From the NCBI RefSeq assembly GCF_036898095.1, contig NC_090751.1:88349604-88413603 (forward strand): a stretch of DNA of 64,000 nucleotides, read 5' to 3'. The stretch comes from Palaemon carinicauda. Lineage: Eukaryota; Arthropoda; Malacostraca; Decapoda; Palaemonidae. Position 1 is the first letter of the stretch, and each line of letters starts with the position of its first letter. A model generated the notes under the pieces. The model saw only the letters and a program-made list of their open reading frames with translations. It had not been told where the DNA came from and did no database searches. Positions 1 to 9,959 of the stretch are shown here, in pieces. A program made the translations under genes and the position numbers.

Positions 1-734
1 TTTATTTTTTTGTGTATTTATGCTCATGGTACTTTTTGCTAGTAAGTCCAGCCTACGAACGAGATAGCGATTTAGCTTTGTATTTGTTTAGTACCCGTCC
101 CTCCGAGGCGTTCGTCACTCGACTGTGCTATTTATTTTAAGTTTTAGCAGTTGCTATCTTCGATCGTAGTGTTTTATGGATGTACAGGTTTATTTTATAC
201 GTTTATAATAGTGTTGTGTGTTTTTAGTCCTGTTTTTGTGTTTAAGAGAGCGAGAGCTTGGGGTCCCCGTTTTCTGTTCACAGTCACGAGTTACCCTTTT
301 CTCTCGTTTTCTTTCTTAGCTCCGGTGGGGGAGCGTATTTCCCGTTTTCCGTTTTGTGCGTTCAGCGGGTTCTCCCTCCCTCACCTCTCCCCCTCTGGGT
401 GGATGATAACTTACGAGTTATTTATTTTTCGTGACTTTTCAATTGTTAGCGTTATTTTGGTCCGTGTTTCGTCCTCTCCCCGTTACGGCTCGGGAGTAGT
501 TATGAACGTTTTCCACTCCGCCTTGAGTTATAATCCGCCATGAGGGATTCTCAATAACTTTCGTTCTATTGTTATATTTATATTGTTTACTACATGGGAC
601 GGGCTTCATATTGTTTAGATACGACCCTCCGGTGGCCCTTACTTCGGTCTCAGGCGACGGCCATATCCACAATAGCCTTTGTTATTACAACTGTGTTTGT
701 TATTCACAATAATTATTCAGGACCTTTCTTCTCC

Positions 735-1085
735 CTCCGGCCTCACCGGAGATCGTAAATACGCTTTACTATAATCTAAGCTTTAGACTTTAGCTGCGGC
801 TTAGCTTTTTATCTTTCACAATTGAATTATTAGCCACAATTGAATTATTCAGGGCATCTCATTATCCTCCGGCGTCACCGGAGGTCGCCCAAACACTTCA
901 CACTTATAGTTGCCTTAGCTAAGTAGCTAAAGCTCCTTTATTCAGGACATTTCATTACGCTCCGGCCTCACCGGAGGTCGCCCATACACTTCACACTTAT
1001 ATTTGCCTTGCCTTTAGCTAAGGCTGGTGTTTATATTTATTTTAAGGGCATGTCACTGCTTCCCCGACCCTTGGAGGTCGGCGGA
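735..1085 (+). repeat. CCGG stem-loop repeats in the leader of copy A
   Basis: Short inverted repeats of the form CTCCGG-5 nt-CCGGAG occur at 735-751, 866-884 and 960-976, each after a similar TTATTCAGG-type stretch and followed by a GGTCG/GATCG word. A degenerate fourth unit lies near 1060-1085. Comparable CCGG stems lie in the leaders of copies B and C. Confidence 0.6.
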
Positions 1086-1335
1086 TTGCTTTAAGTTAAT
1101 TATCCTTATGTCATTAACAGACATTGGGTGCATTACAAATATACAGACAATTGAATATTAAAGTGCCAACAATGGTATGGGGCGGTATCAACTTGAAGTT
1201 AATATTCAGTTGTTTGGTCAATGCAATATGGGTGCTTAGGGAATTCAGTGAGTGCCGGAACTCTAAAATAATAGGTTTTTTATCCCTTATCAGAGTTTCA
1301 AGCAACACCAGACTCATGTCTCCTTTCTTTTACAG

Positions 1336-1522
1336 AAGGCCCGTTGTACTGCTGAGGTGCTCTGCCTCGTTCAGCGACCCCGTTGGGCATGACCTCTGCC
1401 GGTCTCATGCTCACTGCTCCATTCCCTTTATCCAGGAACCGGGACAGGCCCAATACCCAGTTTGGTTCCCGGATTTGTGCTCGCTCTGTTACGAGCTGTC
1501 GTCAGTTCTGCTGAATGATGAA
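1336..1522 (+). pseudogene. DIRS Cys/His-rich 5' exon (copy A)
   Basis: The exon follows a pyrimidine tract ending in TTTTACAG and ends before GTGGGT. Its translation, in two frames, matches the exon of copy B at 7622-7798: a CysX4Cys pair, the word DPVGH, then CRSHAHC and a final CSLC before YEL. The pattern suggests a zinc-binding module at the start of Gag. One extra base near 1360 shifts the frame; without it the exon would be 62 codons ending in phase 0, matching the start of exon 2 at 1648. The splice sites are inferred from sequence alone. Confidence 0.55.
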
Positions 1523-1647
1523 GTGGGTTTTCCCTTTGTTCCTTATTTCTCGTTGGCAGACACTAATATAGACATGAATACGATATACACAGTATATTTG
1601 GGAGGGCAAACCCCCTCCTCCATCACTAATCACTGCAAATCTTACAG

Positions 1648-3610
1648 GCCGATGATGTCTCTCTTCGTTCAGCAAGGGCTACTCTTCGTCCGTGGGTGTC
1701 GGGCTTTGGCAGGAATGCCCCGTCTGGCGCACCCTATCTCCTCGATGGGGACATGGCCTCCCGTCTCTTCCCAGGCTCGACTACTGCTGCAGTCTCCCCT
1801 GACCTTGCTGCCCCTTTAATTGAAGAAGTCAGGGCTACCATTTCCGTGGAGGACGAACCCCTCGTACCGATGGACATGGCGGGTCTGGATATAGACGTAG
1901 AACCCAGGGACGAGCAGGTAAGTGGTGCCGAGTTGGTGGAAACCCTTTTCTCTCCTACTCCCTCTCCTACCTCTTCCTTTCTAGGTTTTGATAACTCTAA
2001 GGCTTCTCCTCGGGATCCCTCTGCCTCCGTACGACCCAAGGTGAAGCCACTTCGAACTTATAAGACTTCAGCTTTGCCAGTATCAACGTCACCGGTCCCC
2101 GGACCCTCGACAGCTCCTGATATTCATATTGCTCCTCGTAAAACCACTACTCCTAAGAAGTCTAAGTCTACCAAATCCAAGAAAAAACCAACGGGTGACT
2201 TTCAGGTACCCTGGGCTGATCTCCTTCCCATCCAACTGATCAAAGGATTGGTCAGGGATCAAGTTCAATATCACTCTGGTGCAATAACAGAGATTAAGGA
2301 TATGATGGCTTCTCTGATCCGCGCCGGAACTCGGTTTCCTCCCCCTTCTGCCCCAGACGCATCGAAGCTGCCGCCCTTCGATAAAAACAATCCTTGGTGG
2401 TTTGCTTTGCATGCTCCATTCGTAGATGGTTCCCTAACTCTGGAGGGCATGGGCACCCGCCCTCTAGAGGACCTGGAGTTCTATCCCCCGGGCCTAGCAT
2501 TCCCGTTCAATGGTTTTGTACGGTTAAAGGAACATGCATTGGTCCGTATGGACAAGGTACCAAAGGAAACGGTCATATTTCCAAAAGAGCAGGCCCAGGC
2601 TATCTGGGCCAGAACACTATCAGAGTGGGGGTGTATTAACTCCAAGCTCACCCCACACAAAGGTTCCTACACTATTTTTACGACAGCGGCTTCCATCTCT
2701 TTGCCGCTCATAGACAAAGTCACAGAGCTGACTATACAGGCCATCAAGGAAGGCTCTTCCATGCCGGCTCTCAAGGAGACGGACCCCACCTCTTTGCTTA
2801 TTCCGGGTTCCTCGGCAGCCTGGGATGCTGCGGCTTCTACCTTCACGGTGGGGAAACTAGACCCGGACTGTGCCTCTACTCTTTTCTCTGAGAAGCTTCC
2901 CAGATTAATAAGAGAGTCTTCTCAAAACTGAGTTCGAGACCCGTACTAGACTTGCTAGGTCCCTCCAATCCATCACCTCCATGGAGTCCCTAGCATCTCT
3001 TTACCCAGAGGAAACGCTGTTCAGAGTCGCCACAAAGAACCAGCTGCTATCCTACCAAATAGATCTCCATGACTTCTGGTCAGCTCGGGTTAGTTGCAGG
3101 AAGTTCGTTCTGTCGGAGGCCACCATCAGGCATGAGCCGAACAGATTGATAGCGTCCTCCTGCTGGGGTAAGACCCTCTTCCCTCAGACCGAGGTGGATA
3201 AGGTTCTTCGGGACGCAGCGAGGGCAAACCAGAATTTGCAGGTAAGGTGGGGTCTCTCAGCAAAAAAGAGGTTCGAACCCGAGAGACACACGTTCTTAGA
3301 GAAGAAGCAGAGGTTTAGTCCTTACAAGGCGGCCCGGGGTACCTCGTCCCCACAGCCTTCCGCGGCCTCAACTTCTCGACAACAGGCGCCTCCTCAGCAG
3401 GTAGTCTACCTCGCTGCTCCCCCTGGTACACAGCCCAACCCCTCTTGGATGCCCTCACCTGCATACAACCCTGCCTACGAATCCTCCGGTTCCTTTCGTG
3501 GATACCAAAGAGGGAGTTTCAGAGGTAGAGGACAGTTCCGCCAACGCGGCGGGCCTAGAGCAAGGGGTTCCCGTGGAGGGAGGGGCCCTAAGTTCACTCC
3601 CTCCCAATGA
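1648..3610 (+). pseudogene. gag: DIRS gag exon 2 (copy A), frameshifted
   Basis: The reading frame opens just after the acceptor CTTACAG and encodes the DIRS Gag-like protein: a Ser/Pro/Lys-rich region, then a conserved core beginning SKLPPFDKNNPW with FPFNGFVRLKEHALVRMDK and FPKEQAQ, and a basic Arg/Gly-rich tail (RGRGQFRQRGG) that could bind nucleic acid. Compared with copy D, one extra base at about 2905-2912 breaks the frame, so 1648-2931 and 2981-3610 are two parts of one gene. The gene ends in TGA at 3608-3610, and the same frame stays open after it, as in B and D. Confidence 0.8.
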
Positions 3611-4130
3611 TGTGATGCCGGTAGGAGGGAGACTTTATCACTTCCGGGATCATTGGACCTTCAGTCCATGGGCTCACAGCATAATATCAAGGGGCTTGGG
3701 TTGGAAATGGTCACAGGGATCCCCTCCTCCACCGGTGACCTTCTTCCAGAGACCCACTCCCATCCTGGAAGAGTACACAGCGGAGTTACTCAAGAAGAGA
3801 GCAATCAAGCGGGTTCGATCCCTGAAATTCCAAGGCCGCCTGTTTACAGTCCCGAAGAAAGACTCGTCGGCGTTGAGGGTAGTTCTGGAATTGTCGAAGC
3901 TCAACTCTTACATCCTTTGCGACAAGTTCCGTATGCTGACTATCTCTCAGGTACGGACCTTACTTCCCCGTGGGGCCGTCACCACCTTTATCGATCTTAC
4001 CGACGCCTATTATCATGTCCCAGTAGCTCGAAACTTCTCTCCTTACCTAGGCTTCCGTCTCGGCAAGAGAGCCTTCGCATTCAAAGTCATGCCCTTCGGT
4101 CTCAGCATTGCCCCCAGGGTATTCACGAAA
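3498..4130 (+). pseudogene. DIRS reverse transcriptase N-terminal part (copy A)
   Basis: This frame is +1 to gag and overlaps its end. It contains the entry motif GGRLYHFRDHWTFSPWAHSI, LSKLNSYILCDKFRML and motif A (IDLTDAYYHV), and runs to KVMPFGLSIAPRVFTK. It then jumps to a sequence that in copy D lies about 440 bp downstream, so the catalytic YLDDW loop and thumb are deleted. The enzyme cannot be functional. Confidence 0.85.
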
Positions 4131-4563
4131 CAAGACCTCGAAGATCCCCTCTCTTGAAAATGAGACTACAACCATGGTCCGATCGGAGGAACCTCTCCAA
4201 GTCGGTTCCTCTACAGTTCCCCTCTCCACAAGTGACAATTCATACCGACGCGTCTCTAAGTGGTTGGGGGGGTTACTCCCAACATCAGATGTTTCAGGGC
4301 TCTTGGTCACCCGCCATGAGACAGTTCCATATCAATGTTCTCGAAGCCATGGCGGTGTTCTTGACCCTGAAGAGAATCTCCCCTCCGAGGTCGACCCACA
4401 TCAGAGTAGTCTCAGACAGCACGGCCGTAGTCCACTGCCTCAACAGGGGGGGGGTCCAAATCACCCAACCTGAATAAGATCCTGGTCACTATCTTCACCT
4501 TGGCAGCCGACAAAGACTGGTTCCTGTCAGCAACTCACCTAGCAGGAGTCCAGAATGTGATAG
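4131..4563 (+). pseudogene. DIRS RNase H fragment (copy A)
   Basis: After the deletion junction the sequence resumes in the RNase H domain: HTDASLSGWGG (first catalytic Asp), NVLEAMAV (Glu) and VVSDSTAVVHC (Asp). A run of nine G at 4446-4454, where D reads a mixed GAGGAGG-like stretch, shifts the frame. The similarity ends near 4577, before the linker to the recombinase. Confidence 0.8.
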
Positions 4564-4565
4564 CA

Positions 4566-5350
4566 GACGCATTAAGATATTTAATAAATAAATGAATAAA
4601 TGATGACGGAAAGAAACACACATTAAATAATAAATCAGGGGATAAAGGAAGAAGCTCAGGTAATAAAATCTAAAGAATGAGAGAAAATATTTAGGAATCC
4701 ATGAGTATCGCTCCTCAGCTGTATAAGTTAGTGATTAAAAGGACAATCAAACTTTTATTTCCGAGATATTTTAATATTGGGTTTTTCCTTTCCCCTACTC
4801 ACGGCACCAGCTGTAGAAATTGTGGTTTAACTAATACCATGATAGGCTGAGGAGTTGGTATGGATAGCTTTTGCTCGAACAACCCGAACTAGAGCTACAC
4901 GGATAGTAATCCATTTTTCGCTTGTTAAGCGCCCATCTACCTTGCGTAATTTACCCGGTAAAGAGACTTACATCTAGCACTCCATAGCTGGGCCGAATCG
5001 GGCACTTGATCACTGTAAATAAGGACTTTATCATACAAAGCTAAGCGTATTTGAATCAAGATTATAAGACCTTTATGCATGAAATTGATAAGAAGTTGGT
5101 TTGATCTCAAAGCTGTTTAATTTCTCAAGATAAAGCTACTAGCAAATATATAATCATTGATAACTTACAATCAGGGTATTAGAATGGGGAATCATTTCGT
5201 GCTTATGCCATCTATTCGTGTATATTTTCAGGAAAAATTATAGAATTCGTTTTGGGAAAATAAGTATATCATAGTATCATGACAAAATTTCTGAAAATTA
5301 TGTCGTTCTCAGACTATGATTTGTCAATAAAACAAATTTTTTAAACCCTT
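4566..5350. other. AT-rich segment between 15-bp direct repeats
   Basis: No coding similarity is visible. The 15-bp word CCAGAATGTGATAGC, which belongs to the RNase H end of copy A, occurs at 4551-4565 and again at 5351-5365. The left end contains short ATAAATAAATGAATAAATG repeats, which on the minus strand would look like the tail of a non-LTR element. An insertion with target duplication is one explanation; it is unproven. Confidence 0.3.
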
Positions 5351-5365
5351 TGCCAGAATGTGATA

Positions 5366-5840
5366 GCGTCCTCATCTACCTCAATATAAGTTATTTTCGA
5401 TACGAAATAATAAATTCTGATTGTATTCAAGGTGCTTTGCAGTCATCAGAATCTATTATATCCATCATCGATTGTCTATTATGCAAAGTTAATACTTAAA
5501 TTTCGTTACTTATCAACCTTCCATCAACAGCAGCTATTTTATTCTACTGCTGCTATCTTTTACAAATAAACTAATAATGAATTAGGTTAGCCAAATTTAC
5601 TAGAACATTGACGGGTATCAAATAAATCTCAGGCAATGATACAATATCTTACCGACTGTATCATGAGTCTACAAGCATCCTGTCTCCACAACCCCTAAAA
5701 CAGAAATGACTTTCCTATTTGCTCAGTTTCGGAATGGCCGGGGCAGGATAGAAGGAGAACACCCCCACCCCCTTCCCTGGAAAGTGTCTACTTTGCTACT
5801 TTGTCCCTCTTACGAAAAAAGTAGCAATTGAAAGATAATA

Positions 5841-5912
<72 letters not shown>

Positions 5913-6260
5913 ATATATATATGTGTGTGTGCGTATGTGTGTGTGTTTTGTATTTGTATTGAAAAGTTGAGACGTCAAATGATTATACAAATTAAAATAT
6001 GGCAACTCGATTTGTAACATTTGTATACTTTTGCTAACAAAGACGGCCCTTTACTGACTGATTCGCTAAGGTTTGAGAAGGCTCCGCCCATTTCGTAGAA
6101 GTTGTAAGAAGAGCAACTCCTTGTCCGTTTTGTTATGAGAACACTAGAGACATCTGACGAAAGATTTCCCCTGAGTGTCGGCGTTCTTTTGATTCTAACT
6201 GTACTATAATACTGTTCGAAGCCCTTGGCACTTGGATTAAAGGGGAAAAAATCCACGATA
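5366..6260. other. Unassigned AT-rich DNA
   Basis: I see no coding region, RNA gene or recognised repeat here apart from the dinucleotide tract listed separately. Confidence 0.5.
5841..5945. repeat. Compound (TA)n/(GT)n microsatellite
   Basis: GTGTGT passes into about 23 TA units, then GT units, then shorter TA and GT blocks. The tyrosine/isoleucine-rich open frame on the minus strand is a by-product of the repeat. Confidence 0.95.
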
Positions 6261-6264
6261 CATT

Positions 6265-6845
6265 AATTCTCTGGTACACTTCCATCAGGACGACATGGCT
6301 TGAGCCCATAAAACGGATTTTGAGCGAAGCGAAAAATCTATTTTTGGGTAAGATAGCCATGTCGTCCTGATGGACCCTGCCGTCTATTCTAGTTCAGCCT
6401 TTCAGGCCCCTGCCTGACCTACTGTATCACAGAGATTGGTAGGAGCTGAGCTCAGGATGAGCACGGACGTGACGTCATTTAGTAATGGCGCCCGTTTGTT
6501 TACGTCTCGAGTACCAAAAGTAGCAACGGATGAGAGTAACTTTGGAACGGCTCCTCAGTTACTCAGCCACCTTTCCATATCGAAGTGTTAACTCTATATG
6601 GGGTGCAGATAGCTATGTGGCGTGTTCATACATGCATCCCCTGTTGATATACTATATCCTAGAGGGAAACCTTTAGGGTACTCGCACCAGAAGTTAGAAT
6701 TCTGTGATAACCTTTAGTTTAATTCTCTGGGAATATCCACTGTAGTTAAATATACCCTAGGAAGCTACTGAAGGAACCTTCCATCAGGACAACATGGCTA
6801 TCTCACCCAAAAATAGATTTTTCGCTTCGCTCAAAATCCGTTATT
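6265..6845 (+). mobile_element. 3' end of a second DIRS family (ICR plus right ITR)
   Basis: A nested palindrome (6282-6373) is followed about 400 bp later by a segment (6779-6842) that is nearly the reverse complement of the palindrome's right half. This ICR-plus-right-ITR layout is the same as at the ends of copies B, C and D. The outer arms differ (CCATCAGGACGACATGGCT instead of the TCACCGG type), but the spacer is clearly related (ATTTTGAGCGAAGCGAAAAA against ATTTTGACGAAGGAAAAA), and the word ATTCTCTGGTACA precedes both. No gag, RT or recombinase of this family is present. Confidence 0.65.
6282..6373. repeat. Internal complementary region of the second DIRS family
   Basis: Perfect 19-nt inverted arms lie at 6282-6300 and 6355-6373. 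A weaker inner pair (CCCATAAA near 6305 and TTTTTGGG near 6341) flanks an asymmetric AT-rich spacer. The form resembles a tyrosine-recombinase crossover site. Confidence 0.7.
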
Positions 6846-7009
6846 TAGTCGTATACTGTAATATTTACCAGGTTACTTGTTATTTCTTATATATAGGCTA
6901 GTGTTTACCTGCGCCCTGTCGTGTCAGAGTCACTTATTCTAGGTTAGTTTGGCCTGCTCTCGAGCCATCATGTTGTTCCCTCTCACCATTAGTCCCACCC
7001 TACTCCCCG

Positions 7010-7465
7010 CTCCGGCCTGGGCATTGGGTCTGGACCCCCCTTATTCCGGAACTCCCTCATAGTTTTCCGATAACGTACTGAGCTGGGAATTCATTACTTC
7101 CTATTACTCCGGTGCTCCCCTTCGACTGGGAACCCTCCCCTCGTTGGTCACCAGCACCTTGACTCCGGCTTCGGCCTTGTTACACAACAACCACTAATCT
7201 CCGTTCCCCCCCCCCTCCTAGAATCTTCACCTTCCGGAGATCTTTTCAAATATATATAAATATTTTTCAACCAACCCAGGGCCATCCCCCCCCGGAACTC
7301 CGACGCACTACGGAGTTCCATTTGCCACTATGCCTTCATGATATTTTATGGTAATTACTTAAGAGCTCCGGCTCCTCGTGAATTCACATACGGCACTCCG
7401 GCGTACGTCGGAGTATTCCTTTCTATTCTCGATACAGTAATTACAGCGGAGCTCCGGCTCCCTAT
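7010..7465 (+). repeat. CCGG-rich leader of copy B
   Basis: The words CTCCGG, TTCCGG, CCGGAG, CCGGAACTCC and GCTCCGGCTCC recur roughly every 40-70 bp, several as local inverted pairs (for example GGAACTCCG...CGGAGTTCC near 7292-7320 and CACTCCG...CGGAGT near 7396-7413). The units are less regular than in copies A and C. Confidence 0.45.
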
Positions 7466-7621
7466 ATGTTCACGAACCCTTTAATACACTTCATATACAA
7501 CCCCGTTTTTAACCTTAGCACTGCATTTAGGTTAAGCTCTATTCTTAAACATATGACTAATCCTTAGGTTAAGTTTGAGCTTCCGGCAGTTCTTGTACTT
7601 ATATGATTCTTTATTTTACAG

Positions 7622-7798
7622 AAAGTTCGGTGTGCTACCAAGGGTTGTGCGGCTACGTTCACCGACCCGGTAGGCCACAACGTATGCAGGTCGCACGCCC
7701 ACTGTGCGATATCTTTCGCAAGGGAAGCTGGCCAGACCCCATATATGGTCTGGTTCCCTGAAACTTGCACGCTCTGCTACGAGCTTTCGTCACTTCCC
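7622..7798 (+). CDS. DIRS Cys/His-rich 5' exon (copy B)
   Basis: This open exon of exactly 59 codons follows TTATTTTACAG. Its Cys/His pattern is C-X4-C-X12-C-X2-H-X-H-C near the start and C-X2-C (TCTLCYEL) near the end, with a DPVGH word between. I infer a zinc-binding N-terminal module of Gag. Joined in phase 0 to 7965 it reads straight into the Gag protein. The proposed donor, GTCAGA, is weak. An upstream exon carrying the start codon is not identified. Confidence 0.55.
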
Positions 7799-7964
7799 GT
7801 CAGATTTTTCAATGTTACACTCATTCTGTTTTTGTTGTTTTGAGATTTCTAAATTGTTGTTGATTCCAGTTACTGTATTCATAAATAATCTTAACTTGAA
7901 TTTATTTTTTCTTCTGCTGATAGCTTATCCGTTTAGTTCGTTCTAACGTTACCTCCTCTTTCAG

Positions 7965-9957
7965 GCTGACGAGGAGTCCCTCAAAACGGCCAGAACCAGC
8001 CTCCGGACCTGGGTCTCTGGCTTTGGACGGAATGCCCCTCAAGGCTGCCCCTACCTCCTGGACGGGGACATGGCATTCCGGCTCTTCCCTGGGTCTCCCT
8101 CGGCAGCCGTACCAACTGACTTGGCAACGCCTCTTATTGACGTTCTCCGGGCCGCCCTCCCTGCAGAAGACAAGCATTAGCTTTCTGGGGACGTTTCCGC
8201 TCTCGACATCCACGTTGAACCGATGGATGAGCAGGTAAGTGGTGTGGAGGACCTGGCAGATTCCTTTCTATTCCCTACTCCTTCCTCTACCTCTTCCTTC
8301 CTCGGCTTTGACAAGCCTACGGCTTCTTCTTGGGACACCTCCATGTCGGTCCGCCCCAAGGTTAAGTCAGTAAAGAAAAGTAAACCCAAACCTGTCATTT
8401 CAGCTTCGCCACCACCCATGTCACCGGTCCCCAGACCTTCCTCAGCTCCGGACATCCCTGCGATGTCGAAGACTCCTCCTCCTTCTAAAGGACCGAGGAG
8501 CAAGTCCGCTAAAGCCAAGGCTTCAGCTGCGGTTGGCTCCTTGGAACCACCCCTCACCTTGGCTCTACTAAATGAGGTAGTAGATTCCAAGTTGCAGAAG
8601 CACTCCGCCGTCATGACGGAACTAAAAGATATGGTGGCGAGTCTTATTCGCACTGGATCGCAACCAGCTCTGGTTGTAGGCCCTGACACCTCCAAGCTAC
8701 CTCCGTTCAACAAGAACAATCCTTGGAAGTTTGCTCGCCATGCTCCTTACTTGGACGGTTCTTTAACCCTGGAAGGCTTGGGTACCCGCCCCTTGGACGA
8801 TCTGGAGTTCTTTCCCCCTGACCTCCAGTTCCCTTTCAACGGGTTTGTCCGCCTCAAGGAACATGCCCTAGTCCGGATGGACAAAGTGCCGAAGGAGACA
8901 CTAATATTTCCTAAAGAGCAAGCCCAAGCTGTCTGGGCACGTACACTTTCAGAATGGGGCTGTATCAACTCCAAGTTAACTCCCCACAAAGGTTCCTATA
9001 CGATCTTTATGACCCCACTGACGATCCCAACTCCTCTTACGGACAAGGTGGCCGAACTGACCGTTCAAGCCATCAAGGACGGCATCCCTATGCCAACCCT
9101 TAAGAAAACAGACCCCACCTCTCTCCTTGTCCCAGGCCCAAGCGAGTTTTGGCAGGATGTCTCGTCCACCTTTACGGTGGGTAAGCTTGACCCGGACTGT
9201 GCCTCTTCACTCTTTTCAGAGAAACTCCCCAAACTCCCGGATCACCAGCTGAAAACGGAGTTTGAGTCGAGCAATAGGCTGGCAAGATCACTCAACTTTT
9301 TGGTATCCTCAGAGTTGATAGCCACCCTTTACAATGAGGAACCACTCTTTAGGGTACTGGCGAAAAGTCTCTTGCAGACTTCAAATTGACCTGCACGATT
9401 TTTGGACTGCGAGAACAGCTTGCAGGAAACACGTTCTCGCCGAGGCCTCTATTAGGCATGAGCCTAACAGACTTATCTCCTCCTGTTGGGGTAAAACCCT
9501 CTTCCCTCAGGAGGAGGTGGATAAAGTCCTCCACAATGCTGCGAGGGTTAATCAAAACCTCCAGGTCCGATGGGGTCTTTCTAGCAAAAGGAAGTTTGAA
9601 CCAGTAATGAGGCAACCTTTCTCTAAAAAGAAACGGTCGTACACCCCTTATAAAACCGGTCGTGGCCAGCATCACCAATCTACTGGGCCACAGTCTTCCA
9701 CACCATCTACCTCCAAGTCCGCCCCTCCACAACAGATCCTGTTTGTCCCGGCTCCTCAAGGTACCCAGCCTGCCTCTATGGCCACATGGATGACCTCCCC
9801 GGCTTTCAATCAAGCCTTCGAAGCCTCAGGGTCCTTTCGAGGATACCCTAGGCATCCCGGAAGCAATAGGGCGAGAGGTCAGTTCCGCCAGCGAGGCGGA
9901 CCTAGAGCCAGAGGTTCCCGAGAAGGAAAAGGGGCGAAATTCAACCCAAACCAATGA
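7965..9957 (+). pseudogene. gag: DIRS gag exon 2 (copy B), broken
   Basis: The exon begins after CTCTTTCAG and reads ADEESLKTARTSLRTWVSGFGRNAP, cut here to its shared words VSGFGRNAP. The conserved core (SKLPPFNKNNPW, FPFNGFVRLKEHALVRMDK, FPKEQAQAVWARTLSEWG) and the basic RGG-type tail are present. A premature TAG lies at 8178-8180, and a frameshift near 9375-9390 separates 8223-9389 from 9391-9957. The final TGA at 9955-9957 is followed by an open stretch in the same frame. Confidence 0.8.
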
Positions 9958-9959
9958 GA

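Larger units (their letters stand above)
1..4577 (+). mobile_element. DIRS retrotransposon copy A, truncated at both ends
   Basis: The order is 5' leader, Cys/His exon, gag, RT fragment and RNase H, collinear with copies B and D in this window and close to D in sequence. The left terminal repeat lies outside the window. The right side is lost: similarity to D stops near 4577 at the end of RNase H, so the tyrosine recombinase, internal complementary region and right ITR are absent. About 440 bp of RT present in D is missing at 4130/4131. It is a dead copy, useful mainly for comparison. Confidence 0.85.

Noticed and set aside
151..543. Possible small gene at the window start
   Set aside because: Its frame starts with TTG, has no recognised motif and lies in the leader of DIRS copy A.
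5796..6020. Tyr/Ile/Thr-rich minus-strand frame
   Set aside because: It is a product of the (TA)n/(GT)n microsatellite.
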